Assembly: GCA_900660155.1 (NCBI GenBank)
Contig: CABFPE010001161.1
Span: 24,096-52,975 of the forward strand
DNA length: 28,880 nt
Origin: Hofstenia miamia
Taxonomy: Eukaryota; Xenacoelomorpha; Acoela; Hofsteniidae
Reading direction: 5' to 3'
Shown here: positions 1 to 9,973 of the stretch, in pieces
Numbering within the stretch: position 1 is the first letter of the stretch
How the letters are laid out: each line of letters opens with the position of its first letter
Position numbers and translations under genes: made by a program
Notes under the pieces: model-generated
Told to the model about the DNA's origin: nothing
What the model saw: the letters and a program-made list of their open reading frames with translations, nothing else
The model's database searches: none

Positions 1-8
1 ACCGCTAT

Positions 9-126
9 CGTGAAACGCAATCAGTAATCACGACCTGATTCGGCCTGATTTGCACGTTCGAAAAAATCACACATCGTGATAAGCAATCAGTAACCGCTAT
101 CTGATTCGTGCTGATTTGCTGGTATG
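9..126. repeat. Two copies of a 66-bp direct repeat at the window edge
   Basis: Positions 9-60 and 75-126 align without gaps over 52 bases at a 66-base period. Both contain GCAATCAGTAA followed by CTGATTCG and CTGATTTGC. Within each copy GCAATCAG and CTGATTTGC are near-inverted, so each unit could fold as a hairpin. The array may continue to the left of the window. Its family is not recognised; a subterminal repeat of a DNA transposon or a short satellite would both fit. Confidence 0.6.
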
Positions 127-1138
127 AAGTAATAAGTAATTCCGCCATAATTAATTATAGAAATCATTTCTTCGGTTCTTTCTTATTGACAAATGCAAAA
201 CAAAAAAGATATAACTTTATGCACTACTTTTGGTTGGATTTTATTAATTGGTATATTTACACATCAAACCAGCCGTGGTTTTAGGGATCGGAGAAAAAGG
301 CTATCCACGCCCTTTCAAAAACAATCTAAACAGAATGGCGGACTTTCTATGTTACTATTGTGATAAAAATTTTTTTAGTATTTTCATAAAATAGAACCAT
401 TTTTTTCAAAGTTTTCTACTATCCCATCAATAAAAGGGCTCTTTCATGTTGATAAATATGCATACTAAAGCTTTTGCCAAGAACCACAAATCATTGCACT
501 TTTTGATTTTTGAGAAGATTTTAAATAATTTTCTAATAATAGTTTTATAGTAATTTTAGGACAAAAGTGAATCACATCCTGTTCGAAATTTTCAAGGACC
601 GCGGCCTATATTAACCCTTCCAGTAAAACACACTTCCACCATTCCAATGAAGCAGTCGAAGGAAAAATACCTGTTTTTGAATCAGTTATTTAAATAATAA
701 TACGCGTTTAAATATTTCCTTTGAGAATAAATCGGAATATAAGCAATACGCTTAATTACTGTTTACATGTATGACAAGAAAAGACAAAATCCAAATTTTT
801 CCAAAACACATATAGGCGAAATTATGGATTTTGAAAACATATATTTGTGGCGAAACAAACTTTATCAGTGAATTGCGCTCATCAGACGAAGCGAGTATTG
901 CGAATTTTTAAATATTATAGAATGACTGCGAATACTTTGGATTTCCTTTTGAATAGCTTTGAAAGCTACTTATAAAATAAGGGTTGGCAACGTGTTGCAT
1001 TTTTTTACAAAAAAATTAAACGCTTAAAAATATGTATTTTTGTCTTTTAGATAGAACCATTTCAAGGTACGAAAATTTTGTGATAACAAACGTCAAATAA
1101 ACTCATCAACATTCATTTTTCGGTTCATTCAAACGAAC
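127..1138. other. No gene seen; AT-rich intergenic DNA
   Basis: Stop codons are dense in all six frames and no protein family is recognisable. There is no microsatellite of note. It may be old, unrecognisable repeat or simply intergenic sequence. Confidence 0.6.
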
Positions 1139-1403
1139 CTTATATATATATAAACTCATACTTGCGCTTTGTACATTTTAAGAGCCCGCTAGCTTGCGCT
1201 TTGTACAATTTCCACGCACACTTGCACTTTGTACACATTATTAGTTTTAGATAAAATTTCTCGAAAACTATGCACTTTTGTAACTTTTAAATTATGACAA
1301 TGTTATTATAATTAGTATTATGATGTATATTGATTTTTTCGAGCAGAAACAACAAATTTGAAAAAATAGGTTAGCATGCTCTGTAGCCTTGCGCTTTGTG
1401 CAC
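1139..1403. repeat. Cluster of four CTTGCGCTTTGTACA-like motifs
   Basis: The motif CTTGCGCTTTGTACA occurs at 1161 and 1193, with variants CTTGCACTTTGTACA at 1221 and CTTGCGCTTTGTGCA at 1388, all in the same orientation. The block starts with a short (TA)n followed by AAACTCATACTTGCGC. That block recurs inverted at about 2193-2210, next to a longer (TA)n. The pair could be the ends of a roughly 1.1-kb element, but no transposase is present and no clean target duplication is visible. Confidence 0.5.
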
Positions 1404-2192
1404 ACACTTTATTAAAAAAATTTATTTTACTTGCATTACAATTTCTATTTTACCTACCAATAACAACGTGCTGTTTAATTTAAGTTACACCTTCAATGGG
1501 TATAAGAATTTGTCCATATTAACATCTTGGAAGCTTAGACCTAACTAGTGATTTGCCTTTCCTGCAGGATAAACAATAAATAGGAGTGAAAATACTAAGC
1601 AATTTATAGAACTCAACAAACCTAGGTGCAGTAGCATAACTAGTTTTTACTGTCTTCTGAATAGCTGTGCATATCAAATGCAATTTATATAGTTTCTGAA
1701 GTATTATGTACCACAAAATTTAAGTATTTAATACCTAACTAACTATATCAATGTCATTTATTATATTTACGCGCCTATAAACATTTATCAATTTACCTGA
1801 CATGCAAATAATATCCTGATGAGCAAATAGTAATTTCAGGGTAAAAAAATTTCCCGATTAAAACTACGAGCGTAGAATTCTGAAGTTCACACCTGTTATA
1901 AATGGACCGTTCGAATGTTCTAATCATTTCCAAAGTTAATATTTAGGTTTGCGTGTATTTTTTGAAGATTATAAGAGAATTTTTAAAAAAGTGTACAAAA
2001 CGCAAGTCTGCGTGTAAATTTTTTTTATAAAAACTTCAGCAATTTTTTTTAATAAAAATATGTGAATTTAAAAATGCTTTAGAAAGTGTTTTTTCAGTTA
2101 TGTGAACATTTCCTAACATAAAAATATAGTCTAAAAACATTCCCTAATACCGAACTGCTAAACTTCGTTTGTACTATGGAAAAATCGGTTCA
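1404..2192. other. No gene seen between the inverted motifs
   Basis: AT-rich, with many homopolymer A/T runs and short chance ORFs only. If the flanking inverted motifs are real ends, this would be the interior of a non-autonomous element. Confidence 0.5.
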
Positions 2193-2208
2193 GCGCAAGT
2201 ATGAGCTT

Positions 2209-2230
2209 ATATATATATATATATATATAT
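2209..2230. repeat. (TA)n microsatellite
   Basis: About eleven uninterrupted TA units. It directly precedes the first GGGCC-TTTTGTAA motif and directly follows the inverted copy of the AAACTCATACTTGCGC block. Confidence 0.9.
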
Positions 2231-2293
2231 GGGCCTTTTGTAATCGCAGTTTCAAATTATATGGGCCCTTTGTAAAATCGAGGGGCTTTGTAA
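2231..2293 (+). repeat. GGGCCCTTTGTAA motif cluster, left side
   Basis: Three related motifs lie in the same orientation: GGGCCTTTTGTAA at 2231, GGGCCCTTTGTAA at 2263 and GGGGCTTTGTAAC at 2282. Two more copies lie inverted at 3512-3524 and 3540-3552. The arrangement looks like the subterminal repeats of a DNA element of about 1.3 kb, but the exact ends cannot be fixed. Confidence 0.5.
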
Positions 2294-2299
2294 CATTCT

Positions 2300-3511
2300 A
2301 TGAAAAAAATTGCAAAAAAGTTTATATTTCATTTTTTAAATTAAAACTATTTTCCTGGTGCAATGAGATATCCAAATATCATTAAAAATAATTTCATTTT
2401 TTCTTATTGGTTTTAAGTAGCCAAACAGCTAAGAAAATGAGTCTACAATGAAAGCAAATTATTGCTTTTCAATTTTAATGTTGAGCAATGATACATGTGA
2501 AGTTAGTTGTGTGAAAAATTTATATAAACAATCACATTTATGTCTTAATATGGAGAAATTATTTTCAAAAAATTACATGATTACAGTGTATCTCTATCAA
2601 AAATTTTTATGTAGTTAAGTACTAATATGCGGATACGGATACTACCCACGTGTACCCGGTTTTAGCCAAACCCACTCGTGGATGCGAGTAATTATTATCC
2701 AGTAGGGGCGTATACAGGTAGGCACTTTATTTCACATGTGTAATATAAAAAGATTTTTCTCAAAAACAAATTATAAATAAAAGTTTGAAAAAATTTCTAT
2801 ATAATTAACGTGAATTGTGTTAAAAATATTATTCAATTTTGAAATTGTTCAAAAAAATGCATTCTCTCGGGTATGGCCGGTTACAGGGAAATATTTCCAA
2901 GTGCACCTATTAAGAGACATTTTTTTACACTAAAGTTACTTACAGTAGCTACATTAGTTACAGTATATATAAGAATTTAAAAGGTTAATATGTAATTGAG
3001 AGAAACAACTTAATTCTTTTTTATTTGAGGCCGGTAAGGTCTGGAAAAAAAACGGCCTGTAAAACCTGCAGGCCGACCGACTGACCGGTGTGCAACTCTG
3101 ATCTGAACTCCGTTTTTTGATGAACCGCCAGTTCGTGGGTTCCTGTGAAATTTTGAAATATGAGAATCATATACATATATGTAGGCCCCTATTTGGTATT
3201 GTTCCAGTAACCCCGCAAAGTGTTGCAACTTGCTAGTGTAATACTTGCAGCTTATTAAAATTATGTAAATTGAGATTTGAAAATGCTTAGTTCCATGCAG
3301 CACAAATTTAGAGATATTGGAAGTTTAAAATCGCAGTTTAATTGAGATTGATTTATTCAAAATTTAGATTCGGAGTCTGTGGGAAAACTTGACAGTGAAT
3401 CACCAAAATAAACAATTTTTAACTTAAAAACAATAGAAAACAAATAAATGTTGTTTGGCCATTATCCAAAATGAATGCAACAGCATAATTAAGTTCAATC
3501 AGTTTAGGTTG
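2300..3511. other. No gene seen
   Basis: AT-rich with no coding signal. A somewhat GC-richer patch at about 3028-3140, with several GGCC and CCGG strings, is not assignable to a family. The short reverse-strand ORF across 3010-3303 shows no known domain and is treated as chance. Confidence 0.5.
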
Positions 3512-3552
3512 TTACAAAGGACCCATATATGTGAAGTTGTTACAAAGGGCCC
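3512..3552 (-). repeat. GGGCCCTTTGTAA motif pair, inverted copies
   Basis: On the reverse strand GGGCCCTTTGTAACAAC and GGGTCCTTTGTAACAAC are spaced 28 bases apart. They mirror the forward cluster at 2231-2293. Confidence 0.55.
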
Positions 3553-3840
3553 GATTGAAAAAAAATTCCCGCCAAAATCAAAATTTTTATAATTTTTGAT
3601 AAAAAAACTGCTAAATTTTACCTAGCAATTATAAAAAAATATGGTAACTATAAAAAAAATTGTTTATTAAAAAACAAACGGATTTTCAAACTGAAAGAAG
3701 TCGAAATATCACATGGAAGCAGGAGTGGAAACTGGTTAGTATTTTACCGTGTCCGGTTGGCTCAGGTGAAAGGTTTTTTAATCGGGTCATTAAATAACGT
3801 TGACATTACTGACTACATTGAGCGATTCAATGATTTGTTA
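3553..3840. other. Flank of the mariner-like element; no gene seen
   Basis: AT-rich, no recognised motif. The last two bases are TA, the usual Tc1/mariner target dinucleotide. Confidence 0.5.
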
Positions 3841-3888
3841 CCATGGCTTACTTAATATACCGTGCGTTTTTAAAGTTCCGGTGAATTT
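3841..3888 (+). repeat. Left terminal inverted repeat of the mariner-like element
   Basis: Begins CCATGGCTTACTTAATATAC. It is the inverse of 4760-4807 with mismatches only near the outer end. Confidence 0.9.
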
Positions 3889-3974
3889 AAAAAGTCTCTT
3901 TTAAAAATATTCAATAAAATATTTTAAGAATCATTAGGTCACTCGGTAGAATATATGTTTGGATTTTGTTTACC

Positions 3975-4675
3975 ATGGATATGAGGCAGAAAATCGATAT
4001 GTTGATATATTATGTCAGCCAAAAATCAGTAACTGCAGCCATTAAACAGTACTGTACTAAACATGGTATTAAATGCAAAGAAGATCGCCCGAGTGATACC
4101 TCAGTTCGATGACTTGTCAATAAATTTAAAGAGTATGGCACAGTGTCAGATCTACCTAGAAGTGGAATAGGCGATTCTATAAGCATTTATGATATTGTGG
4201 CAGTCGAGGAGGCAATTCAATAACTTCAAAAACCTTGGTCAGCTTCCCACCACCTCGAATGTCGCTGCAAGTGTTTTCCGATCAAAATCGACAGCATGGA
4301 AAATTATGAAGCGAGAGTTAAAACTTAAACCATATAAGATTCAATTGGGGCAGCGCTATACCACATACGGCCAATACATCGCTTGAAGCATTGAAAACCC
4401 TTTTTCCTGGTGGTCTTATTAGTGATCGAACTGAGTTCAGCTGGCCTCCTAAAAGTCCCTACTTATCTCCCTTGGATTTCTTTGTCTGGAACTGGATGAA
4501 AAACAAGGTTTATGCAGAGCCTAGACCTCAAAGTTTGCAACAACTGAAGGAGGAAATAATTGAAATATACGAATCAATAACAGAAGAAATGTTTCAAAAT
4601 GCTTGTGTTTCTGTGCTTGAAAGACTGGAAACCTGTATTGAAAATGAAGGTGGTCAACTCGAAAACATTATTTGA
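3975..4675 (+). pseudogene. Tc1/mariner transposase relic (DUF4817-type N-terminus, catalytic centre deleted)
   Basis: The likely start is the ATG at 3975 (MDMRQKIDMLIYYV...). The first part resembles the DUF4817-type helix-turn-helix found at the head of many arthropod mariner-like transposases. After an in-frame TGA it continues LVNKFKEYGTVSDLPRSG, the usual bridge to the second DNA-binding helix. After KPYKIQ near 4350 the reading jumps to PHTANTSLEALKTLFPGG and then WPPKSPYLSPLDFFVWNWMK, the C-terminal catalytic block. The stretch that normally carries the first two catalytic aspartates is missing; the junction falls at the QDGA-PHTA motif, where the D is gone. Two further frame breaks are visible. 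The final ORF (4391-4675) ends ENEGGQLENII and stops before the right repeat. It encodes no active enzyme. Confidence 0.85.
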
Positions 4676-4759
4676 ACAATTAATGCTAACTCATAACTGT
4701 TAATAATGAATGTTTTCTTTGTTGAAGAAATTTTGTTATATTTACGAAATATACGTTTC

Positions 4760-4807
4760 AAATTCACCGGAACTTTAAAAACGCACGGTATATTAAGTAG
4801 GCCATAG
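4760..4807 (-). repeat. Right terminal inverted repeat of the mariner-like element
   Basis: Reverse complement matches 3841-3888 (shared core ACCGTGCGTTTTTAAAG). The outer end GCCATAG corresponds to the left CCATGGC with one change. Confidence 0.9.
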
Positions 4808-4829
4808 TGTTACATGCAACTATTTTGTT

Positions 4830-6870
4830 GTTTTTCCTATTCTCTTGGTGACTATGTTTCGTTTAATAGTTTCATTAATTCTTCATTTGCTTTTGATCCT
4901 CTTCGCACATTCCCTCCAAATGATCTGCTCCAATTCCTTCAAATTTTTCTCTCCAATGGACACTTCCTCCTTATTTCGCGTAAAAGAAGGCGTTGTCAAC
5001 TTTTAACTTTCTTTTACTCTTCTCATTCTGTCCATCTTCACAATAAACTCAGACATTTCAAAAACTTATCCTTTCACCCATATGGCAAAACTTATCTTTT
5101 GGAGAAAATCTCGACAACATCCAAAAATTTATCAGATTCTATTGAGCTCGACAAAGCTACTTTCCTCCATTTCTTTTTTTAGAAACCTTCAATCACTGCT
5201 GCATACAAATTGATGAAATCTCTTTCCAAAAACAAATCTCTTACTTACATATCAATCTTTTTAATGAATATTCCTGTTCTGTATTCTCCCCTCAGCTCTT
5301 CACTAAACCTTTCAGAAATCATTCTAAATTCGTTTTCTCCACATACCGTTTTTAAAATGTTGTCCTCTATTAAGTCGCACTCCATTCCACAGTTTTCACC
5401 TGTTCTAATTAAAAACATTGAATCCTCTTTATCTGATCTTTTTTTCGGCTCTACCAATCAATCATCTTATCTTCTACGTTTCCTCAAATCTGCAAAAAAG
5501 CTGGAATAACAAAATCTGGCGAGGAATTTTTGAGACATTTGTTCTCCCTATGGTCCAATATCAATTCTTTCTCATTTATCTCTTGGTTTTGAACGGATAG
5601 TTTTAAATGTAATCTATCCCGATTTCCGTCCTCTCTCTTCTAAGTTTCCTTGACACATGTATATATTTTAAAAGTATCCCTCTTTTTACTGAGTATCTTG
5701 ACTGCAAAAGGCCTTTGCAAGCTTCCCCATTCGCGCTGAATTTCGAAGCTCTCTCTTCTTGGTTGTGATTCATCCTTTGTTCCTCATCTCCAGTTATCTC
5801 ACTAATAGATCTTAATCTGTCCGAATTGATTCTGTTCTTTCTCATGAACTTCCGGTTCCCTCTGGTGTTCCTCAAGGCTCAATTTTTGGTTTCTCTTTTG
5901 CTCATAACCTTCATCAATGACTTTACGCAGACAACCACTGCTTCCAACTCTATATGCATGTTGCATGCTGATGACACCCGCATATTTTCTTAAGACCTCG
6001 AAAGTATTCGAGCCTTTTTATGGTTCTCTTCCAATAGCCTTCCTTTCAACACGTCAAAATCTGAAGGTCTACTATTGTCTTCTGCCAGAACTTATTCTCC
6101 TGATTTGTATAAATAACGTCATTGTTCCCTTCAAACTTTATGTTCGTGATCTTGGTATTTTGATTTCCAGTTCTCTTTCCTGTACTATACATATTTCTCA
6201 CAAAGCTAAAAAATTCTCTTCTACCTTTTACTTTCTCAAATACACTATGCCATGTTCTTCTAACCCCTTATCGAAAATTAACCATCTTGAAATCCTATTG
6301 TCTTAGCACCATTTCGTTATCGATCACAGTGTTGGTATCTCAATTCTTCCTTCTCAACTAAAATTGATAGTCTTTTACACCGGGGATTTCGCTGGATCTA
6401 CTAATCAAATATATCTTTCCTTCACCTCCTATTAAAAACCAGGCTTTTGCCTATCTCGCTGTATCTCAAATTCCTTGATCTGATTTTTCTCAAACTGCTA
6501 CTCGGCGTCTATAATTTCTATGTATTTGATTTCTTAAAATTCTCTTTCTCTATTAGTGGATCACGATCCTCCTCTAAATTTCAGTCTCTTCTACCTCACA
6601 TTCAAAAAGCCACTTGTACCAATAGCTTTTTCTATCGTGTAATTCCACTAGCTAATTTCATAATTTCTAATCTTGAACTCGATTTGTGGTTGCCTGCTAG
6701 AATTTTCAAACAACGCGTCCTCCTGTCTTTTCTCTCCGCTATCACTGAATTCGGGTTTCTATCTCAATGCAACTCATTTCCATTTTGTATTTGTTATCTT
6801 CGCATCAATTTTCACTATTTTTCTTCTTCACTTTTATATTTGTAAATATGTTATTTTACCTTTGTATATA
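4830..6870 (+). mobile_element. LINE A: decayed non-LTR retrotransposon, RT to 3' end
   Basis: The + strand is unusually pyrimidine-rich and holds several staggered ORFs (4814-5182, 5210-5509, 5917-6306, 6447-6845) that piece together in order as one degraded LINE ORF2. RT landmarks are PSGVPQGS at about 5858-5881 and the catalytic box as HADDT at 5964-5978. These lie in different frames, so there is a frameshift between them. Later comes a thumb-like stretch (YVRDLGILISSSLSC at about 6140-6180) and a C-terminal part near 6600-6760. The 3' end is an (ATT)n tail. The motifs place it in the CR1/L2/Jockey/Rex1 range of endonuclease-type LINEs; finer placement is not possible by eye. The 5' boundary is uncertain and no endonuclease domain is seen, so the copy is probably 5'-truncated. 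Confidence 0.75.
5190..6845 (+). pseudogene. LINE A reverse transcriptase relic
   Basis: The product would copy LINE RNA by target-primed reverse transcription at a chromosomal nick. The diagnostic motifs are GVPQGS (RT region 4) and HADD, in which both catalytic aspartates of the YADD box remain. Upstream of these the fingers and palm region is scrambled by several frameshifts and stops, and the usual KAFD motif is not readable. Downstream the thumb region can be followed through two more ORFs. At least four frame changes and several stops make it non-functional. Its Ser/Leu/Phe-rich composition differs from the A-rich LINE B and resembles LINE C further right, so A and C may be related families; I could not align them by eye. 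Confidence 0.7.
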
Positions 6871-6917
6871 CTATTATTATTATTATGATTATGATTATGT
6901 GTATTATTATTGTTATT
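6871..6917 (+). repeat. (ATT)n 3' tail of LINE A
   Basis: ATTATTATTATTATG followed by ATTATG and ATTATTATTGTTATT. An imperfect trinucleotide tail is typical of CR1/L2-like LINEs. LINE B-related sequence appears to begin just after it. Confidence 0.85.
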
Positions 6918-6950
6918 CAAAGCAAAAAGAAAACACCACTACACCAGTTT

Positions 6951-7740
6951 TCGCAAAGCTAAATGAGGATCATGCAAAAGAAGCCCTGTTGTACCTATTT
7001 GAAGAGTCCTTGAAATCAGCAAAATTTAATTCCCACTCAATCTTCACCAACAAAGCTTAAAGAATCTGTCATCCTAAAAATCCGTCTCAATCAGGTGAAT
7101 TTCAGGAATCTCCAAAACTGCAATCAGAAGTTCCACATACATCAAGCACATTTGTTAAGTCTAAAGGAGAACGCAACAACCTTAATAATTTCTAACTCAA
7201 AAAATCTGCTGTCAGTTCAGATCGTCACAATTAATAGTTATTGTGGATTGGCAACCCATCAATTAAAAGAGAAGATTGACGATTATCCAAAACAGACAAT
7301 TACAACATATCGAGATAAACACCGGAGTTATTGATGCTATAGAATCTCCTGAATCATTAAAGCAAAACCTTAACGAACTGATAAACTCCATCAACGCCAC
7401 CTTCTCTCCAGAACATACATCTTGTTAAAATTGTTTCCCCATGAAAGCCATCTCTTATGTTAAAACCAGAGTTATCTACAATCTAAGTTCTGTCATACGC
7501 TCATTCCAAAGTCAAAGTCAACGATTGAAGCATTCGAAAACTTCTTATGAGGTTACAAAGTCGTAACCTATGCTTATGATGGAATCCACCAATCTCGCGA
7601 AAGTCTACATCTGTGCTACTTTCAATCATTAAATGCCATTTTTCTGGTTCTCCTCCTATACTACATATAAGCTCCTTTATTCGTACTGGCATTTTTTATT
7701 TGAAGATGACATCAGAATTACAGAATCAATGCTCTCACAA
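6951..7740 (+). pseudogene. LINE B ORF1-like region (unrecognised N-terminal protein)
   Basis: This stretch precedes ORF2 of LINE B and can be read in pieces: KLNEDHAKEALLYLFEESLK near 6955, THQLKEKIDDYPKQTI near 7250, and IESPESLKQNLNELINSINA near 7340-7400. The last two are heptad-like and charged, as in the coiled coils of many LINE ORF1 proteins. No zinc knuckle, RRM or esterase motif is readable. It could be ORF1, or an N-terminal extension of ORF2, or sequence unrelated to LINE B. Position and style favour ORF1. It is frameshifted and interrupted. Confidence 0.4.
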
Positions 7741-7961
7741 ATCTCAAATGATGTTCCCTACTAAATCGACTATAAAATGAGGTTGATTTTAAGATTGTTA
7801 TTCATATACTTACTGTTATTTGCATATTTCAATTTCGTCAAATTATTATACTGATAGCATTTCACAGTAAAAATCCTCGTATTAATATTAAAAAATTAAA
7901 ATGATTACAAAAAAATTCATAAAATGTATTCCTGGATCATTGAAAGAAAATTCAAATTCAT

Positions 7962-8009
7962 ATGGGTTTACTTCTAATTTCCGGAGATATAGAGCCTAAT
8001 CCCGGTCCG
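7962..8009 (+). other. 2A-like peptide motif at the head of LINE B ORF2
   Basis: From the ATG at 7962 the frame reads MGLLLISGDIEPNPGP, with GDIEPNPGP at 7983-8009. This fits the D-(V/I)-E-x-N-P-G-P consensus that causes ribosome skipping in 2A peptides. Similar LLLxSGDVExNPGP strings are known at the N-terminus of ORF2-type proteins in CR1, L2 and trypanosome ingi-type LINEs, where they can separate proteins or act as signal-like leaders. Every consensus residue is present despite decay of the surrounding ORF. Confidence 0.8.
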
Positions 8010-9053
8010 ATCTTTTGGAAAATGAAATTATTAATCTAAAACAATACAATCGAAATTTCAAAATTGTGTACATTAATGCCAGGAGTTTAATAGCTAATGA
8101 ATTTTTTAAATTGTACAAAATGTGGTATAAATGCAATTTATGCTTTAACCGAAACACGGGACAACTGCAATTTATCTTCATACAATAGAGATCCTAACGT
8201 CTTTAAGGCCTATTTTTAAAATAGAAATAGTAGAGAACGTGAACTAATGGAATTAGCCACGAAAAATTTTTCAATCTAAACTGCGAAATTAAATGAGGCA
8301 AAATTTGAAACCCTTTGGATATAAATTTTCTCATTAATGGATAACGACCAATTTGAGCTATTTAAAGTAAGTTATAAAACTTTATTATCTCAATTTGCTG
8401 AATACAAAAACAAGAATTAATCAAGTAGTTCACGAAAATAAAATCATCATCTTCTAGGTGATTATGATGCTAACTTTTTCACTCATTACGAGTCCAAAAA
8501 ATATTGAACATTTGTAAAGAATATGGTTTAAATATAGTAAATGCCACTAAACCCACTAGGCAAAACAACCAAATTGATTATTTCTTAACAGATAGTTCTT
8601 TTAATTTCTCAACTCTTATTTACGAATGTTTCAGTGATCCTAACCTCTGCGTATATATTAGCGATTCCGAAATTTGTGTATAAAAGAGATCACACGAATT
8701 TTTCAGATAAAGTATTTGAAAGGTTGCTACACACGTTGCTTGGGATTACATTTATACGTTACTGTATGGCAATTAGAAGCATAAATTTATCGAAAAACAT
8801 TGGTATTTGTCTAAATAAGGTGGCGCCATACAAACGCAAGTTCATCAAGAATAACGTTCGGTTGAACATCAAAACTCCGCGGGACTCCGACGAAATTAAG
8901 CAACATGTCGATGCTAAAATCCATGTTGTCTGGATTAATTATTATGATTCGAAGAAGTTAATTAAAAATTTCCGCAAGACTGCTCAAACGAGGAAGATAA
9001 AGCAATATTTCCAAAACTTGAAAAATAGTAAAAATAAATGGGGCTTTATTTAA
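7962..9053 (+). pseudogene. LINE B apurinic-like endonuclease domain and linker relic
   Basis: The endonuclease nicks chromosomal DNA to prime reverse transcription. Motifs appear in family order: KIVYINARSL near 8053 (N of motif I), AIYALTETRD near 8135 (catalytic TE-type motif), LLGDYDANFF near 8453 (the GDFN equivalent, changed to GDYDAN) and NNQIDYFLTDSSF near 8567. An expected SDH is reduced to CFSDP near 8630. The linker then follows as an open stretch at 8634-9053, with VWINYYDSKKLIKNFRKTA and RKIKQYFQNLKNSKNKWGF. Such charged LxK..R...YY.....KNS...W patterns are usual just before the RT. Several frameshifts and stops separate the pieces. Confidence 0.7.
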
Positions 9054-9566
9054 AGATTAAGGATAGGAAATAATGTTTGCAATAATAAAATTGAAATAAC
9101 CAATCACTTAAATGAAACTTTTATAAATCTCGTAAATTTTAAATTTGGCAAATTTGATTAAAAAAATCAAGTATCCATAAAATCAAAATTCGATTTCCGA
9201 ATGGCGACATATTATGAACTAAAAAATATCATTAAAAAATGATGTGAGCGAATCATTTGGATCTAATAGAATCCCGTATTTGTCTTAAAAAAGTACGTCT
9301 TTGGTAGGCATCTAGCTTTTGCATTTAATTAATGTATTTCAGACAACAAATTCCCTGAAATCTTAAAAAAGTGCGGATGTTACACCTGTTTTTAAGAGTG
9401 GAAATCATTTAAGAAGCTCACAATTCTAGGCTAATTAGTTGTCTCTGGTATAACGCATCCATTTCAAAAGTATTTGAAAAACTAATTGCTATTCAAATTT
9501 ATGGATGCCTTAATGATCGGAAAATTCTCTCAAAAAATCAACTTGTTTTTTGCATAGGTCATAGCA

Positions 9567-9574
9567 CATCAGAT
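9567..9574. repeat. Left 8-bp target-site duplication of the MITE
   Basis: CATCAGAT, identical to 9974-9981. Confidence 0.92.
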
Positions 9575-9973
9575 CAGAGATGTAAGAGGGCAGGGTCGGT
9601 TTAGGGCCGATATATTTTAAAAAGAAAAGCCGATTTAGGGCCGAAATTTCATTAAAAAAATTATTTTAGACAGTGGGACTTAATAAAATATTCAAATCAA
9701 TGAATGTTTTATATTGTTATTCATTAATTTACCCTGCACGTAAACACGTGCGCGAACCGGCCACGTTAGCAGGTATCGGCCTCTTTGATTATGTCCAGGC
9801 TTCAGAGTGAGCCAAATGTCCTGCAGAGCTTTTGAATATACATGTATGTATATTAGTTTAAGGTAGGTTTAGGGCCGAAAAATAAGACGTAGGGCTCAAA
9901 TAGGGCCGAGTTATTCCAGGGTTAGGCCCGAGCCGGTTTAGGGTCGCAAAAAAGCGGCCCTCTTACATCTCTG
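9575..9973. mobile_element. hAT-type MITE (399 bp) inside LINE B
   Basis: The terminal inverted repeats begin CAGAGATGTAAGAGGGC on the left and end with its complement (GCCCTCTTACATCTCTG less one base) on the right. Both sides carry the 8-base target duplication CATCAGAT (9567-9574 and 9974-9981). An 8-bp duplication and a CA-G start are hAT hallmarks. The interior has no transposase; it is built around repeated TTTAGGGCCGA motifs (near 9600, 9634, 9868 and variants at 9901 and 9933). Deleting the element with one duplication restores the LINE B reading GHSTSDAILSITEKY. Confidence 0.92.

Larger units (their letters stand above)
3841..4810 (+). mobile_element. Tc1/mariner-like DNA transposon, internally deleted
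   Basis: The element is bounded by near-perfect 48-base terminal inverted repeats at 3841-3888 and 4760-4807, differing at only two positions. Both carry TACTTAATATACCGTGCG and then AAAGTTCCGGTGAATTT. TA lies just outside the left repeat (3839-3840) and at 4811-4812 on the right, so a TA target duplication is plausible, though the right end then has three extra bases. At about 970 bp it is shorter than full-length Tc1/mariner elements of roughly 1.3 kb. The interior holds a broken transposase of the type with a DUF4817-like N-terminal helix-turn-helix. The well-preserved ends next to a broken gene suggest the copy could have been mobilised in trans. Proximity to LINE A, which begins within some tens of bases, shows no clear nesting order. 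Confidence 0.85.

Noticed and set aside
2176..2385. 69-codon + strand ORF
   Set aside because: It runs through a (TA)n microsatellite (YIYIYIYI) and shows no domain; chance frame.
3010..3303. 97-codon reverse ORF with a basic C-terminus
   Set aside because: Low-complexity composition, no recognised domain and no supporting signals.
8634..9053. 139-codon ORF as an independent gene
   Set aside because: Its position between endonuclease and RT motifs and its basic, KNS-containing composition fit the LINE B linker.
9600..9940. Repeated TTTAGGG strings resembling plant-type telomere repeats
   Set aside because: They are part of a longer TTTAGGGCCGA motif inside a defined MITE, are not in tandem and occur in both arms, so they are not telomeric.
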